The notes beneath the pieces are model-generated. The model was given only the letters and a program-made list of their open reading frames with translations, was not told the DNA's origin and ran no database searches. Below, in pieces: positions 1-6,111 of a stretch of DNA of 7,323 bases. The position numbers were made by a program, and so were the translations under genes. The stretch is from assembly GCA_025463615.1 (NCBI GenBank), contig JAODAU010000187.1, positions 1-7,323 on the forward strand. Reading direction: 5' to 3'. Numbering within the stretch: position 1 is the stretch's first letter; each line of letters begins with the position of its first letter. Source of the stretch: Microbacteriaceae bacterium. GTDB lineage: Bacteria > Actinomycetota > Actinomycetes > Actinomycetales > Microbacteriaceae.

Positions 1-1751
1 TTCTGGCCCACGTACTTGGTCTGCAGGAAGGTCTCGAACGCCTCGGCCTCGTTGAGCTTGCCGAGGATGCGGAGATGCTCCTCCTTGGTGGGCTTCGTGT
101 ACGCCTTATCCACTTGGTCCTGGATCCAGCGACGCTGCTCCGGGTCCTGGATGTGCATGTACTCGATGCCGATGGTGCGGCAGTAGGAGTCGCGCAGCAC
201 GCCGAGGATCTCGCGCAGCAGCGCCGAGCGCTTGCCGCCGAAACCGCCGGTGACGAACTCGCGGTCCAGGTCCCAGAAGGTGAGGCCGTGGCTCGCGATG
301 TCGAGGTCCGGGTGCGAGCGCTGCTTGTACTCGAGCGGGTCGATGTCGGCCATGAGGTGGCCGCGCACGCGGAACGAGTAGATGAGCTCCTGCACGCGAC
401 CCGTCTTGCCCACCTGGTTGGCGAGGTCGACGTGGATGTCGGAGGCCCAGTGGATCGGGTCGTACGGGATGCGCAGGTCGGCGAAGATGCCCTCGTAGAA
501 CTCGCGCTCGCCGATGAGCAGCTCGTGCACCTTCTTGAGGAACTCGCCCGAGCCGGCACCCTGGATGACGCGGTGGTCGTAGGTGCTCGTGAGGGTGATC
601 GTCTTGCCGATGCCGAGCTCGGCCAGCGTGGTGAGCGACATGCCCTGGAACTCGGCCGGGTACTCGAGCGCGCCGGCGCCGACGATGGTGCCCGCACCCT
701 TCATGAGGCGCGGCACGGAGTGCTCGGTGCCGATGCCGCCCGGGTTGGTGAGCGAGATCGTGTTGCCGGCGTAGTCGGCCGCGGTCAGCTTGTTTCCACG
801 GCCGCGGGAGACGACATCCTCGTAGGCGGCGAGGAACTCGCCGAAGTTCATGGTTTCGGTGTTCTTGATGCCGGGCACGACGAGCGCGCGCGTGCCGTCC
901 GGCTTCGGGATGTCGATCGCGATCCCGAGGTTGATGTGCGCGGGGGAGACGACCGACGGTTTGCCATCGACCTCCTCGTAGTAGACGTACTGGCTCGGGA
1001 ACTCCTTGAGCGTCTTCACGATCGCCCAGGCGAGGATGTGCGTGAACGACACCTTGCCGCCGCGCGCGCGCTTGAGGTGGTTGTTGATCACGATGCGGTT
1101 GTCGATCATGAGCTTGGCCGGCACGGTGCGCACGCTGGTGGCGGTGGGCACGGTGAGGCTGGCATCCATGTTCGCGGCGAGGGCCTTCGAGGCGCCCTTC
1201 AGCACGGCGACCACGTTCTGCGGCTCGGAGGCCACGTCGATCGGCGCGGTGGCCGGGGATGCCGCGGGCGCATCGGCCGGGATCGGCTGCGGCCGGGGCT
1301 GCACCGAGGTGGTGCGCGCGACGGGGGTGCTGCCGGTGACGGGCGCGGGCTCCGCGGCGGGGGAGACGGTCGGGGTCTCGGTGGGCGTGACGTCGGCCTC
1401 GGGAACGGGCACGGTCGCGATCGGCTGGGTGAAGGATGCGGGGGCCGGCGCCTCGAACGGCTTCGAGTCGGGCGCGGGCGGCTGGAAGGCCTGGGGGGTG
1501 GTCTCGGCTTCGGCGGGAGTCTCGGCCTCGGCCTCGGTCTCACCGCTGGTCGTCGCCTCGGGCAGCGTCGCTGCTGCCGCCGCGGCCTGCGCGGTCTGGT
1601 GGTAGCTCTCGAGGATCGGCCACCAGGACTGGTCCACCGAGTTCTTGTCGACGAGGAAGCGCTCGTACATCTCGTCTACGAGCCACTCGTTCGCTCCGAA
1701 TTCGCCCGAGGATTCACCCTCTGGAACAGTTCCGGTTACCTGGCTAGACAC
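1..1751 (-). CDS. kgd: Multifunctional 2-oxoglutarate decarboxylase/dehydrogenase Kgd (E2-E1 fusion), N-terminal part
   Basis: This cytosolic TCA-cycle enzyme decarboxylates 2-oxoglutarate with thiamine diphosphate and, with E2p and E3 partners, feeds succinyl-CoA formation. Only 583 codons plus two bases are present; the family is about 1,200-1,270 residues, so the thiamine-binding E1 core lies beyond the left edge. Residues 1-50 are the conserved N-terminal helix (GANEWLVDEMYERFL, then WWPILESY). Residues about 55-170 are a low-complexity Ala/Pro/Glu/Thr linker. Residues about 178-415 are the acyltransferase (E2-like) catalytic domain, with ISLTNPGGIGTEHSVPRLM and the active-site motif DHRVIQGAG (D392, H393, R394). 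From about 428 (IPYDPIHWASDIHVDL) the E1 part begins, with a recognisable RVRGHLMADIDPL. The GTG start gives MSSQVTGTVPEG, the N-terminus I associate with Microbacteriaceae homologues; a GGAGAG lies 13 nt upstream at 1765-1770, rather far for a ribosome binding site. It is divergent from guaB1. No lipoyl domain is visible, as expected for Kgd. Confidence 0.96.
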   Translation of the reverse strand, partial: MSSQVTGTVPEGESSGEFGANEWLVDEMYERFLVDKNSVDQSWWPILESYHQTAQAAAAAATLPEATTSGETEAEAETPAEAETTPQAFQPPAPDSKPFEAPAPASFTQPIATVPVPEADVTPTETPTVSPAAEPAPVTGSTPVARTTSVQPRPQPIPADAPAASPATAPIDVASEPQNVVAVLKGASKALAANMDASLTVPTATSVRTVPAKLMIDNRIVINNHLKRARGGKVSFTHILAWAIVKTLKEFPSQYVYYEEVDGKPSVVSPAHINLGIAIDIPKPDGTRALVVPGIKNTETMNFGEFLAAYEDVVSRGRGNKLTAADYAGNTISLTNPGGIGTEHSVPRLMKGAGTIVGAGALEYPAEFQGMSLTTLAELGIGKTITLTSTYDHRVIQGAGSGEFLKKVHELLIGEREFYEGIFADLRIPYDPIHWASDIHVDLANQVGKTGRVQELIYSFRVRGHLMADIDPLEYKQRSHPDLDIASHGLTFWDLDREFVTGGFGGKRSALLREILGVLRDSYCRTIGIEYMHIQDPEQRRWIQDQVDKAYTKPTKEEHLRILGKLNEAEAFETFLQTKYVGQ

Positions 1752-1836
1752 AGCCGACCGCCCACTCTCCTGATGCTGTTGACCGACACTCGCGGTCCCT
1801 ATCGCTGGTGGTGGCCGCCTCGGGCCACACGCTTCA

Positions 1837-1842
1837 AGCTTA
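1837..1842 (-). promoter_or_regulatory. Possible -10 box for kgd
   Basis: On the minus strand this reads TAAGCT, which fits the actinobacterial TANNNT -10 pattern and lies about 85 nt upstream of the kgd GTG. The sequence where a -35 would be is GC-rich and not TTGACA-like. It is the best candidate in the divergent region by eye, but a weak one. Confidence 0.22.
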
Positions 1843-1861
1843 ATCGCATCGGCAGCCGGCC

Positions 1862-1876
1862 CGGACCCCCTGTCCG
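1862..1876. repeat. Small dyad CGGAC-N5-GTCCG upstream of guaB1
   Basis: A perfect 5-bp inverted repeat, CGGAC/GTCCG, around a CCCCT spacer. It ends 6 nt before the putative guaB1 -10 box, so it covers the place where a -35 element would lie and could be an operator. The dyad is seen directly; the regulatory role is inference. A 5-bp dyad in GC-rich DNA can also arise by chance. Confidence 0.3.
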
Positions 1877-1882
1877 AGGGAT

Positions 1883-1888
1883 TACCTT
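1883..1888 (+). promoter_or_regulatory. -10 box (TACCTT) for a probably leaderless guaB1 transcript
   Basis: TACCTT fits TANNNT and is followed by exactly 7 nt (TAAAAAC) before the guaB1 ATG, so a start site 7-8 nt downstream would fall on or next to the start codon. No Shine-Dalgarno sequence lies at a usable distance; the nearest purine run, GAGGG at 1876-1880, ends 15 nt from the ATG. Leaderless mRNAs with this geometry are common in actinobacteria. The -35 region is not consensus. Confidence 0.5.
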
Positions 1889-1895
1889 TAAAAAC

Positions 1896-3335
1896 ATGGA
1901 GTTTTACGAGACCACGCCGCGCCACGACCTGACGTATTCGGACGTGTTCCTCGTCCCCAGCCACTCCGAGGTGGGCAGCCGGCTCGGCGTGTCTCTCGCG
2001 CCCGACGACGGCACGGGAGCCACCATCCCGATCGTCTCCGCGAACATGAATTCGGTGACCGGGCCCCGCCTCGCCGCCACGCTGGCCCGCCGCGGCGGAC
2101 TGGGCGTGCTGCCGCAGGACCTGCACCTGCAGGAGCTGGATGCCGCCATCCGCTGGGTCAAGTCGCAGCCCGTGCAGTTCGACACCCCCATCGAGCTGCG
2201 CCCGGAGGACACCGTGGCCGACGCGCTCCGCGTCGTGCCGGCGGTGCCCGGCCACGGCATCGTGCTCACCGGCGCGGACGGCGGCTACCTCGGCAGCATC
2301 CCGGCCGCCCGCCTCGCTACCGCCCTGCCGGACGCCCGCCTCGGCGACCTGCTGCACGGCTCCCTCGCCTCCATCGACGCGGATGACGTGGCCGACGGCC
2401 GTGCCGCGTTCGATCTCATGGCGGCGGCCGACCTCGACTTCGCGCCGGTGCTTCGCCACGGCCAGCTCGTCGGCACCCTCAGCCGCACCAGCGCGCTGCG
2501 CTCCACGCTCTACCAGCCCGCACTCGACGCATCCGGCCGCCTGCGCGTGGCCGCCGCCGTCGGCATCAACGGGGATGTCGCGGGCAAGGCACGCGCCCTG
2601 GTCGACGCCGGCGTCGACGTGCTCGTGCTCGACACCGCGCACGGTCACCAGGCGGGCATGCTCCGCGCCATCGAGACCGTCGCCAGCCTGGGATTCGACC
2701 TGCCGATCGTGGCGGGAAACGTCGTCACGGCGGTCGCCGTGCGCGACCTCGTCTCGGCGGGCGCCTCCATCATCAAGGTCGGCGTCGGCCCAGGCGCCAT
2801 GTGCACCACCCGCATGATGACGGCCGGCGGCCGCCCGCAGTTCTCCGCGGTGCTCGAGACGGCCGACACCGCCCGCGAGCTCGGTGCGCACGTCTGGGCG
2901 GATGGCGGGGTACGGTACCCGCGCGACGTCGCGCTCGCGCTGGCGGCCGGCGCGGCATCCGTGATGATCGGCTCCTGGTTCGCCGGCACCATCGAGGCGC
3001 CCGGAACACTGCAGACGGATGCCCAAGGAAAGCTCTACAAGGAGAGCTGGGGCATGGCCTCGTCGAAGGCGGTGCACGAGCGCTTCGAGAAGCTGGACCC
3101 CTACGAGCTGGCGCGCAAGGAGCTGTTCGCCGAGGGCATCTCCTCCTCGAAGATCTACCTCGACCCGCTGCGTCCTTCCCTCGAGGACCTGCTCGACATG
3201 ATCACCTCGGGCGTGCGCTCCTCCCTCACCTACGCGGGCGCCTCCACCCTGGCCGAGTTCCACACCAACGCCCTGGTAGGCATCCAGTCGGCGGCGGGTT
3301 ACGAGGAGGGCAAGGCCCTGCCGGTCTCTTGGTAA
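1896..3335 (+). CDS. guaB1: GuaB1, GMP reductase with CBS domains (IMPDH/GMPR family)
   Basis: 479 residues, complete, ending in TAA. It belongs to the IMP dehydrogenase/GMP reductase TIM-barrel family. The mycobacterial GuaB1 orthologue has been characterised as an NADPH-dependent GMP reductase (GMP to IMP plus ammonia), a purine-salvage step, so I call reductase rather than dehydrogenase. Visible features: the N-terminal family motif DLTYSDVFLVPS (11-22) and PIVSANMNSVTG (45-56); a CBS pair at about 92-210 inserted in the barrel, probably a nucleotide-sensing regulatory unit; the conserved aspartate D246 in LDTAHGHQ; the catalytic-cysteine loop GVGPGAMCTTRMMT with C303; the phosphate-binding ADGGVR (335-340) and MIGSWFAGT; and YKESWGMASSKA near 381-392. 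Length and motifs match my memory of Rv1843c closely. The reading frame stays open far upstream of 1896, but that stretch is antisense to kgd. The ATG is chosen because MEFYETTPRHDLTY matches family N-termini and because of the -10 spacing. Acts in the cytosol, probably as a tetramer/octamer. Confidence 0.94.
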   Translation: MEFYETTPRHDLTYSDVFLVPSHSEVGSRLGVSLAPDDGTGATIPIVSANMNSVTGPRLAATLARRGGLGVLPQDLHLQELDAAIRWVKSQPVQFDTPIELRPEDTVADALRVVPAVPGHGIVLTGADGGYLGSIPAARLATALPDARLGDLLHGSLASIDADDVADGRAAFDLMAAADLDFAPVLRHGQLVGTLSRTSALRSTLYQPALDASGRLRVAAAVGINGDVAGKARALVDAGVDVLVLDTAHGHQAGMLRAIETVASLGFDLPIVAGNVVTAVAVRDLVSAGASIIKVGVGPGAMCTTRMMTAGGRPQFSAVLETADTARELGAHVWADGGVRYPRDVALALAAGAASVMIGSWFAGTIEAPGTLQTDAQGKLYKESWGMASSKAVHERFEKLDPYELARKELFAEGISSSKIYLDPLRPSLEDLLDMITSGVRSSLTYAGASTLAEFHTNALVGIQSAAGYEEGKALPVSW

Positions 3336-3399
3336 CCGCGGGGCGGCGAGAGGGACCACGCAGCAACCTGCCACAACCAATAACCCCCCTTTTTCCCCT

Positions 3400-3422
3400 T
3401 CGCTGGGCACGATGCGCAGCGA
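3400..3422 (+). terminator. Weak hairpin downstream of guaB1, possible terminator
   Basis: TCGCTG (3400-3405) and CAGCGA (3417-3422) form a perfect 6-bp stem around an 11-nt loop, with two further G-C pairs possible past a G:G mismatch. It lies 64 nt after the guaB1 stop. No T-tract follows it; a run of five T lies just before the stem instead. It is therefore a poor intrinsic terminator, and read-through from guaB1 into the transporter genes remains possible. Confidence 0.25.
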
Positions 3423-3480
3423 GCCAGAACGCGAAACCCCCTTCTGTCTCGCGCCCGAAAACACCCCGTAGACTTGACCA

Positions 3481-3486
3481 GATAAT
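3481..3486 (+). promoter_or_regulatory. -10 box (GATAAT) for the CNNM operon
   Basis: GATAAT matches the TATAAT consensus at five of six positions and stands out in GC-rich DNA. It lies 23 nt before the ATG at 3510, leaving a leader of about 16-17 nt. The site 17 nt upstream reads AAAACA, only a half-match to TTGACA. An alternative TAGACT lies at 3469-3474. The leader is too short for a magnesium riboswitch, and I see none. Confidence 0.45.
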
Positions 3487-3509
3487 GGACGACCCCCCCA
3501 GTAGGCCCC

Positions 3510-4823
3510 ATGTATGAGCTGATCATGCTCGCAGTAGGCCTGCTCCTGACCGTCGGCACCGGCTTCTTCGTCGCCTCGGAGTTCTCCCTCGTCAACCTGA
3601 ACCGCTCGGACCTCGAGTCGCGCACCGCGCGCGGCGAGAAGGGCCTCGGGATGACGATCAACGCGCTCAAGGTCACGTCCACCCACCTGTCGAGCGCCCA
3701 GCTCGGTATCACGTTGACGACCCTGCTGACCGGTTTCACGATGGAGCCGGCGATCGGGTCGCTGCTGACACCGCCGCTGGCCGCGATCGGGTTCTCGGCG
3801 GCGGTGACGGGGGTTGTGGCATCCGTTGTGGCGATCATCGTGGCGACGCTGCTGTCGATGATCATCGGGGAGCTGGTGCCGAAGAATTTCGCGCTCGCAC
3901 TGCCGATCCCGACCGCGAAGCTGGTCATCCCGTTCCAGGTGATGTTCACGACGGTGTTCCGCCCGTTCGTGGCGCTGCTGAACGGCACGGCGAACCTGGT
4001 GTTGAAGGGGTTCGGCATCGAGCCGAAGGAGGAGCTGTCGTCGGCGCGCACCGCCGAGGAACTGAGGTCGCTCGTTCGCCGCTCGGCCTCCGAGGGGAGC
4101 CTGGATCGGGACACCGCGACGCTGCTGTCACGCACGCTGGTGTTCAGCGAGCACGTGGCGTCGGATGTGATGACGCCGCGCCCGCGCGTCACGAGCGTCG
4201 AGCGCACGCAGAGCGCGCAGACGGTGATCGACCTGGCGCGGCAGACCGGGTTCTCGCGGTTCCCGGTGATCGATGACGGCATCGACGATGTCGTCGGCCT
4301 GGTGCACGTGAAGCAGGCGGTGGCGGTGCCGCGCGAACGGCGGGCGGATGTCCCGGTCTCGGCCCTGCAATCGGAGGCCCTCCGAGTGCCGGAGACGATG
4401 AAGCTCGACCTGCTGCTGGGGGAGCTGCGCGGCCGCGGGTACCAGATGGCGGTCGTGGTGGACGAGTACGGCGGAACGGCCGGCGTCGCGACGCTCGAGG
4501 ACCTGGTCGAGGAGCTGGTCGGCGAGGTCGCCGACGAGCACGACCGCACGCGCGCCGGGGTGGTGCGGTCCCGGGGGTGGCTGACGTTCCCCGGCATCCT
4601 GCGTCCCGACGAACTGTTGGAGCGGGCCGACGTCACCGTGCCCGAGGACGGGCCGTACGAGACGGTGGCGGGGTTCATCATGAGCCAGCTCGGGCGGCTG
4701 CCCGTCGTGGGGGACACCGTCGACATCGAGAACGGCCAGTTCCGCGTGGAGCGCCTCGACGGGCGCCGCATCGACCGCGTGCGGTTCACACCCACCCAGC
4801 CGAGCGAGGGTGACGAGCGATGA
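3510..4823 (+). CDS. HlyC/CorC-family CNNM transporter with CBS pair and CorC_HlyC domain
   Basis: 437-residue integral membrane protein, labelled 'hemolysin family protein' in most genomes although the family is not haemolytic. Characterised CorC/CNNM relatives export Mg2+, so divalent-cation (probably Mg2+) efflux at the cytoplasmic membrane is the likely role; the substrate here is inferred. Domain order: DUF21/CNNM membrane domain (about 1-175) with hydrophobic segments near 3-24, 60-78, 90-118 and 133-160, and the family motifs SSAQLGITLTTLLTGF (61-76) and GELVPKN (120-126); a CBS pair (about 213-340) carrying SDVMTPRP and the second-CBS signature DEYGGTAGVATLEDLVEELV (318-337); a C-terminal CorC_HlyC domain (about 350-430) with PYETVAGFIMSQLGRLP and GDTV. 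The ATG was chosen because MYELIMLAVGLLL leads straight into TM1; AGTAGG at 3500-3505 is a weak ribosome binding site 4 nt away. Another ATG six codons in (3525) is possible. It is followed, with a 4-nt overlap, by a paralogue. Confidence 0.93.
   Translation: MYELIMLAVGLLLTVGTGFFVASEFSLVNLNRSDLESRTARGEKGLGMTINALKVTSTHLSSAQLGITLTTLLTGFTMEPAIGSLLTPPLAAIGFSAAVTGVVASVVAIIVATLLSMIIGELVPKNFALALPIPTAKLVIPFQVMFTTVFRPFVALLNGTANLVLKGFGIEPKEELSSARTAEELRSLVRRSASEGSLDRDTATLLSRTLVFSEHVASDVMTPRPRVTSVERTQSAQTVIDLARQTGFSRFPVIDDGIDDVVGLVHVKQAVAVPRERRADVPVSALQSEALRVPETMKLDLLLGELRGRGYQMAVVVDEYGGTAGVATLEDLVEELVGEVADEHDRTRAGVVRSRGWLTFPGILRPDELLERADVTVPEDGPYETVAGFIMSQLGRLPVVGDTVDIENGQFRVERLDGRRIDRVRFTPTQPSEGDER
4806..4810 (+). 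promoter_or_regulatory. Ribosome binding site (GAGGG) of the second CNNM gene, inside the first
   Basis: GAGGG sits 9 nt upstream of the ATG at 4820, inside the last codons of the preceding gene. With the ATGA overlap (start 4820-4822, stop 4821-4823) it fixes the start codon and implies coupled translation of the two proteins. Confidence 0.65.
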
Positions 4824-5860
4824 ACGACTGGGGCGGGATCGCGTGGCTGGTCGTGCTGCTCATCATCAACGGCTTCTTCGTCGGCGCCGAGTTCGCGGTG
4901 ATCTCCGCGCGGCGTTCACAGATCGAGCCGCGGGCCGAGGCGGGCAGCCGCGCCGCCAAGACGACGCTTTACGCGATGGAGCACGCGACGATGATGCTGG
5001 CCACCAGCCAGCTCGGCATCACCGTGGCATCCCTGCTCATTCTCAACGTGTCGGAGCCGGCGATCCACCACCTGCTGGAGGCGCCGCTCGGGCTCACCCA
5101 GTGGCCGGAGGCCGCGATCGGCACGGTGTCGTTCGTGATCGCGCTCGTGCTGGTGTCGTTCCTGCACGTGGTGTTCGGCGAGATGGTGCCGAAGAACATC
5201 TCGTTCTCGGTGCCGGACCGGGCCGCGCTCATTCTCGCGCCGCCGCTGGTGTTCTTCTCGATGATCTTCCGGCCGATCATCCTGTTCCTCAACCACACGG
5301 CGAACGGGGTGCTGCGGCTGTTCCGGGTGACGCCGAAGAACGAGGCGAACAGCGCGTTCACTGTCGACGAGGTGGCGAACATCGTCGCCGAGTCGACCAA
5401 GGAGGGCGTGCTCACCGACAGTTACGGGCAGCTCAACGCGGCGTTCGAGTTCTCGGTGAAGAAGGTGCGCGACATCGCGGTGGCCATGCCCGACCTGGTG
5501 AGCCTTTCGGAGGCGGCGACGCCGGCCGATGTGGAGCGCGCTGTCGCGCAGCACGGCTTCTCGCGCTACGTGCTGGTGGATGACGCGGACGAACCCACCG
5601 GCTACCTGCACCTCAAAGACGTGCTCGACCTGGAGGATCCGGAGGAGTTCACCGAGCCGGTGCCCCCGAAGCGCATCCGCCAGCTGATCTCGATCGCCCG
5701 CACCACCGACCTGGAGGACGCGCTCGCCGCCATGCGCCGCTCGGGTGTGCACCTCGCGCGCGTCTTTGATGAGACGGGCGGCACCGACGGCGTGCTGTTC
5801 CTCGAGGACATCATCGAGGAGCTGGTCGGCGAGGTCCAGGACGCGACGCGGCGGGACTAG
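4820..5860 (+). CDS. Short CNNM (DUF21) transporter with CBS pair, no CorC_HlyC domain
   Basis: 346-residue paralogue of the upstream protein and presumably part of the same cation-export function. DUF21 membrane domain about 1-175: hydrophobic segments near 7-30, 62-76, 98-118 and 135-158, with the motifs NGFFVGAEFAVISARR (17-32), ATSQLGITVASLLI (61-74) and GEMVPKN (120-126). The CBS pair spans about 208-340 and ends in DETGGTDGVLFLEDIIEELV (317-336), followed by only ten more residues. The C-terminal CorC_HlyC domain is absent, and the stop follows a clean family-typical end, so this looks like a natural short form and not a truncation. The first CBS unit lacks the MTPR motif; the corresponding stretch is IAVAMPDLV. 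It overlaps the upstream gene by 4 nt with its own GAGGG site, so the pair is probably co-translated and may form hetero-oligomers, since CNNM proteins work as dimers. Its size is close to my memory of Rv1841c, which has the same neighbour order. Confidence 0.92.
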   Translation: MNDWGGIAWLVVLLIINGFFVGAEFAVISARRSQIEPRAEAGSRAAKTTLYAMEHATMMLATSQLGITVASLLILNVSEPAIHHLLEAPLGLTQWPEAAIGTVSFVIALVLVSFLHVVFGEMVPKNISFSVPDRAALILAPPLVFFSMIFRPIILFLNHTANGVLRLFRVTPKNEANSAFTVDEVANIVAESTKEGVLTDSYGQLNAAFEFSVKKVRDIAVAMPDLVSLSEAATPADVERAVAQHGFSRYVLVDDADEPTGYLHLKDVLDLEDPEEFTEPVPPKRIRQLISIARTTDLEDALAAMRRSGVHLARVFDETGGTDGVLFLEDIIEELVGEVQDATRRD

Positions 5861-5884
5861 GGCACTCCGCACGGGCGCGCACTG

Positions 5885-5895
5885 GCCCCGGGGGC
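5885..5895. repeat. 11-bp palindrome GCCCC-G-GGGGC
   Basis: A perfect palindrome with a one-base centre, 24 bp after the stop of the second CNNM gene. It could extrude as a cruciform or be a protein site, but as an RNA hairpin it lacks a usable loop. It may contribute to transcript ending together with the next repeat. Confidence 0.35.
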
Positions 5896-5902
5896 AAGCG
5901 GA

Positions 5903-5994
5903 TCGGGGTCTTCGCCCCGAGACGCGCTCCGGCGGCGCGCCCTGCGGGCGTGCTGCTGCCAGGCCCAGCCAGCGTCTCGGGGCGAAGACCCCGA
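5903..5994. repeat. 23-bp perfect inverted repeat, possible operon terminator or REP-type element
   Basis: The arms at 5903-5925 and 5972-5994 are exact reverse complements over 23 bp, separated by 46 bp. The left arm begins TCGGGGTCTTCG. Each arm also folds on itself: CGGGG and CCCCG flank a six-base loop at 5904-5919, and the mirror image lies at 5978-5993. Two small hairpins or one long stem are thus alternative structures. The first hairpin starts 43 bp after the CNNM stop, so termination of that operon is plausible, but there is no T-tract. I see no flanking target duplication or transposase. A 23-bp perfect match with a 46-bp spacer is very unlikely by chance. Confidence 0.8.
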
Positions 5995-6042
5995 CCCGCC
6001 CGCCCGGTCATCGCCGGTCCCTGAGGCACTCGAAGGGGCCCT

Positions 6043-6073
6043 CCGCAATAAGCGGGTCGAGCCTGTCGAGACC
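6043..6073. repeat. REP-like intergenic repeat
   Basis: CCGC-AATAA-GCGG (6043-6055) makes a small stem. It is followed directly by 6055-6073, whose minus strand reads GGTCTCGACAGGCTCGACC, containing CTCGAC twice around AGG and able to fold as an imperfect hairpin. I recall near-identical sequences scattered between genes in Microbacteriaceae genomes, so this is probably one copy of a dispersed family. That is from memory; only one copy is in the window. Confidence 0.5.
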
Positions 6074-6111
6074 TCACGTGGCCGTCACCGGGCTCCACTC
6101 CCCCACAGAGA

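Noticed and set aside
75..1895. Very long plus-strand open frame antisense to kgd, running in frame into guaB1
   Set aside because: The translated product is Arg/Gly/Asp/Val-rich with no domain, while the minus strand encodes a clear Kgd. High-GC codon bias keeps antisense frames open; the in-frame junction with guaB1 is coincidental.
3336..3509. Magnesium riboswitch (M-box or similar) upstream of the CNNM operon
   Set aside because: The promoter-like GATAAT is only 23 nt before the start codon, and the 174-bp gap shows only one weak stem. There is no room for, or sign of, a riboswitch fold.
3299..4795. 498-codon minus-strand open frame across the first CNNM gene
   Set aside because: It is Ser/Arg/Thr-rich and without recognisable motifs. 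The plus strand has a full CNNM/CBS/CorC_HlyC protein in the same place, so this is a shadow.
4916..5872. 318-codon minus-strand open frame across the second CNNM gene
   Set aside because: It is His/Arg/Leu-rich, typical of antisense in GC-rich genes, and is fully explained by the conserved plus-strand gene.
5903..5994. Insertion sequence or MITE termini
   Set aside because: The arms are inverted repeats, but no target-site duplication flanks them and the 46-bp interior contains no gene. Without other copies, an element identity cannot be supported; it is kept as a repeat only.
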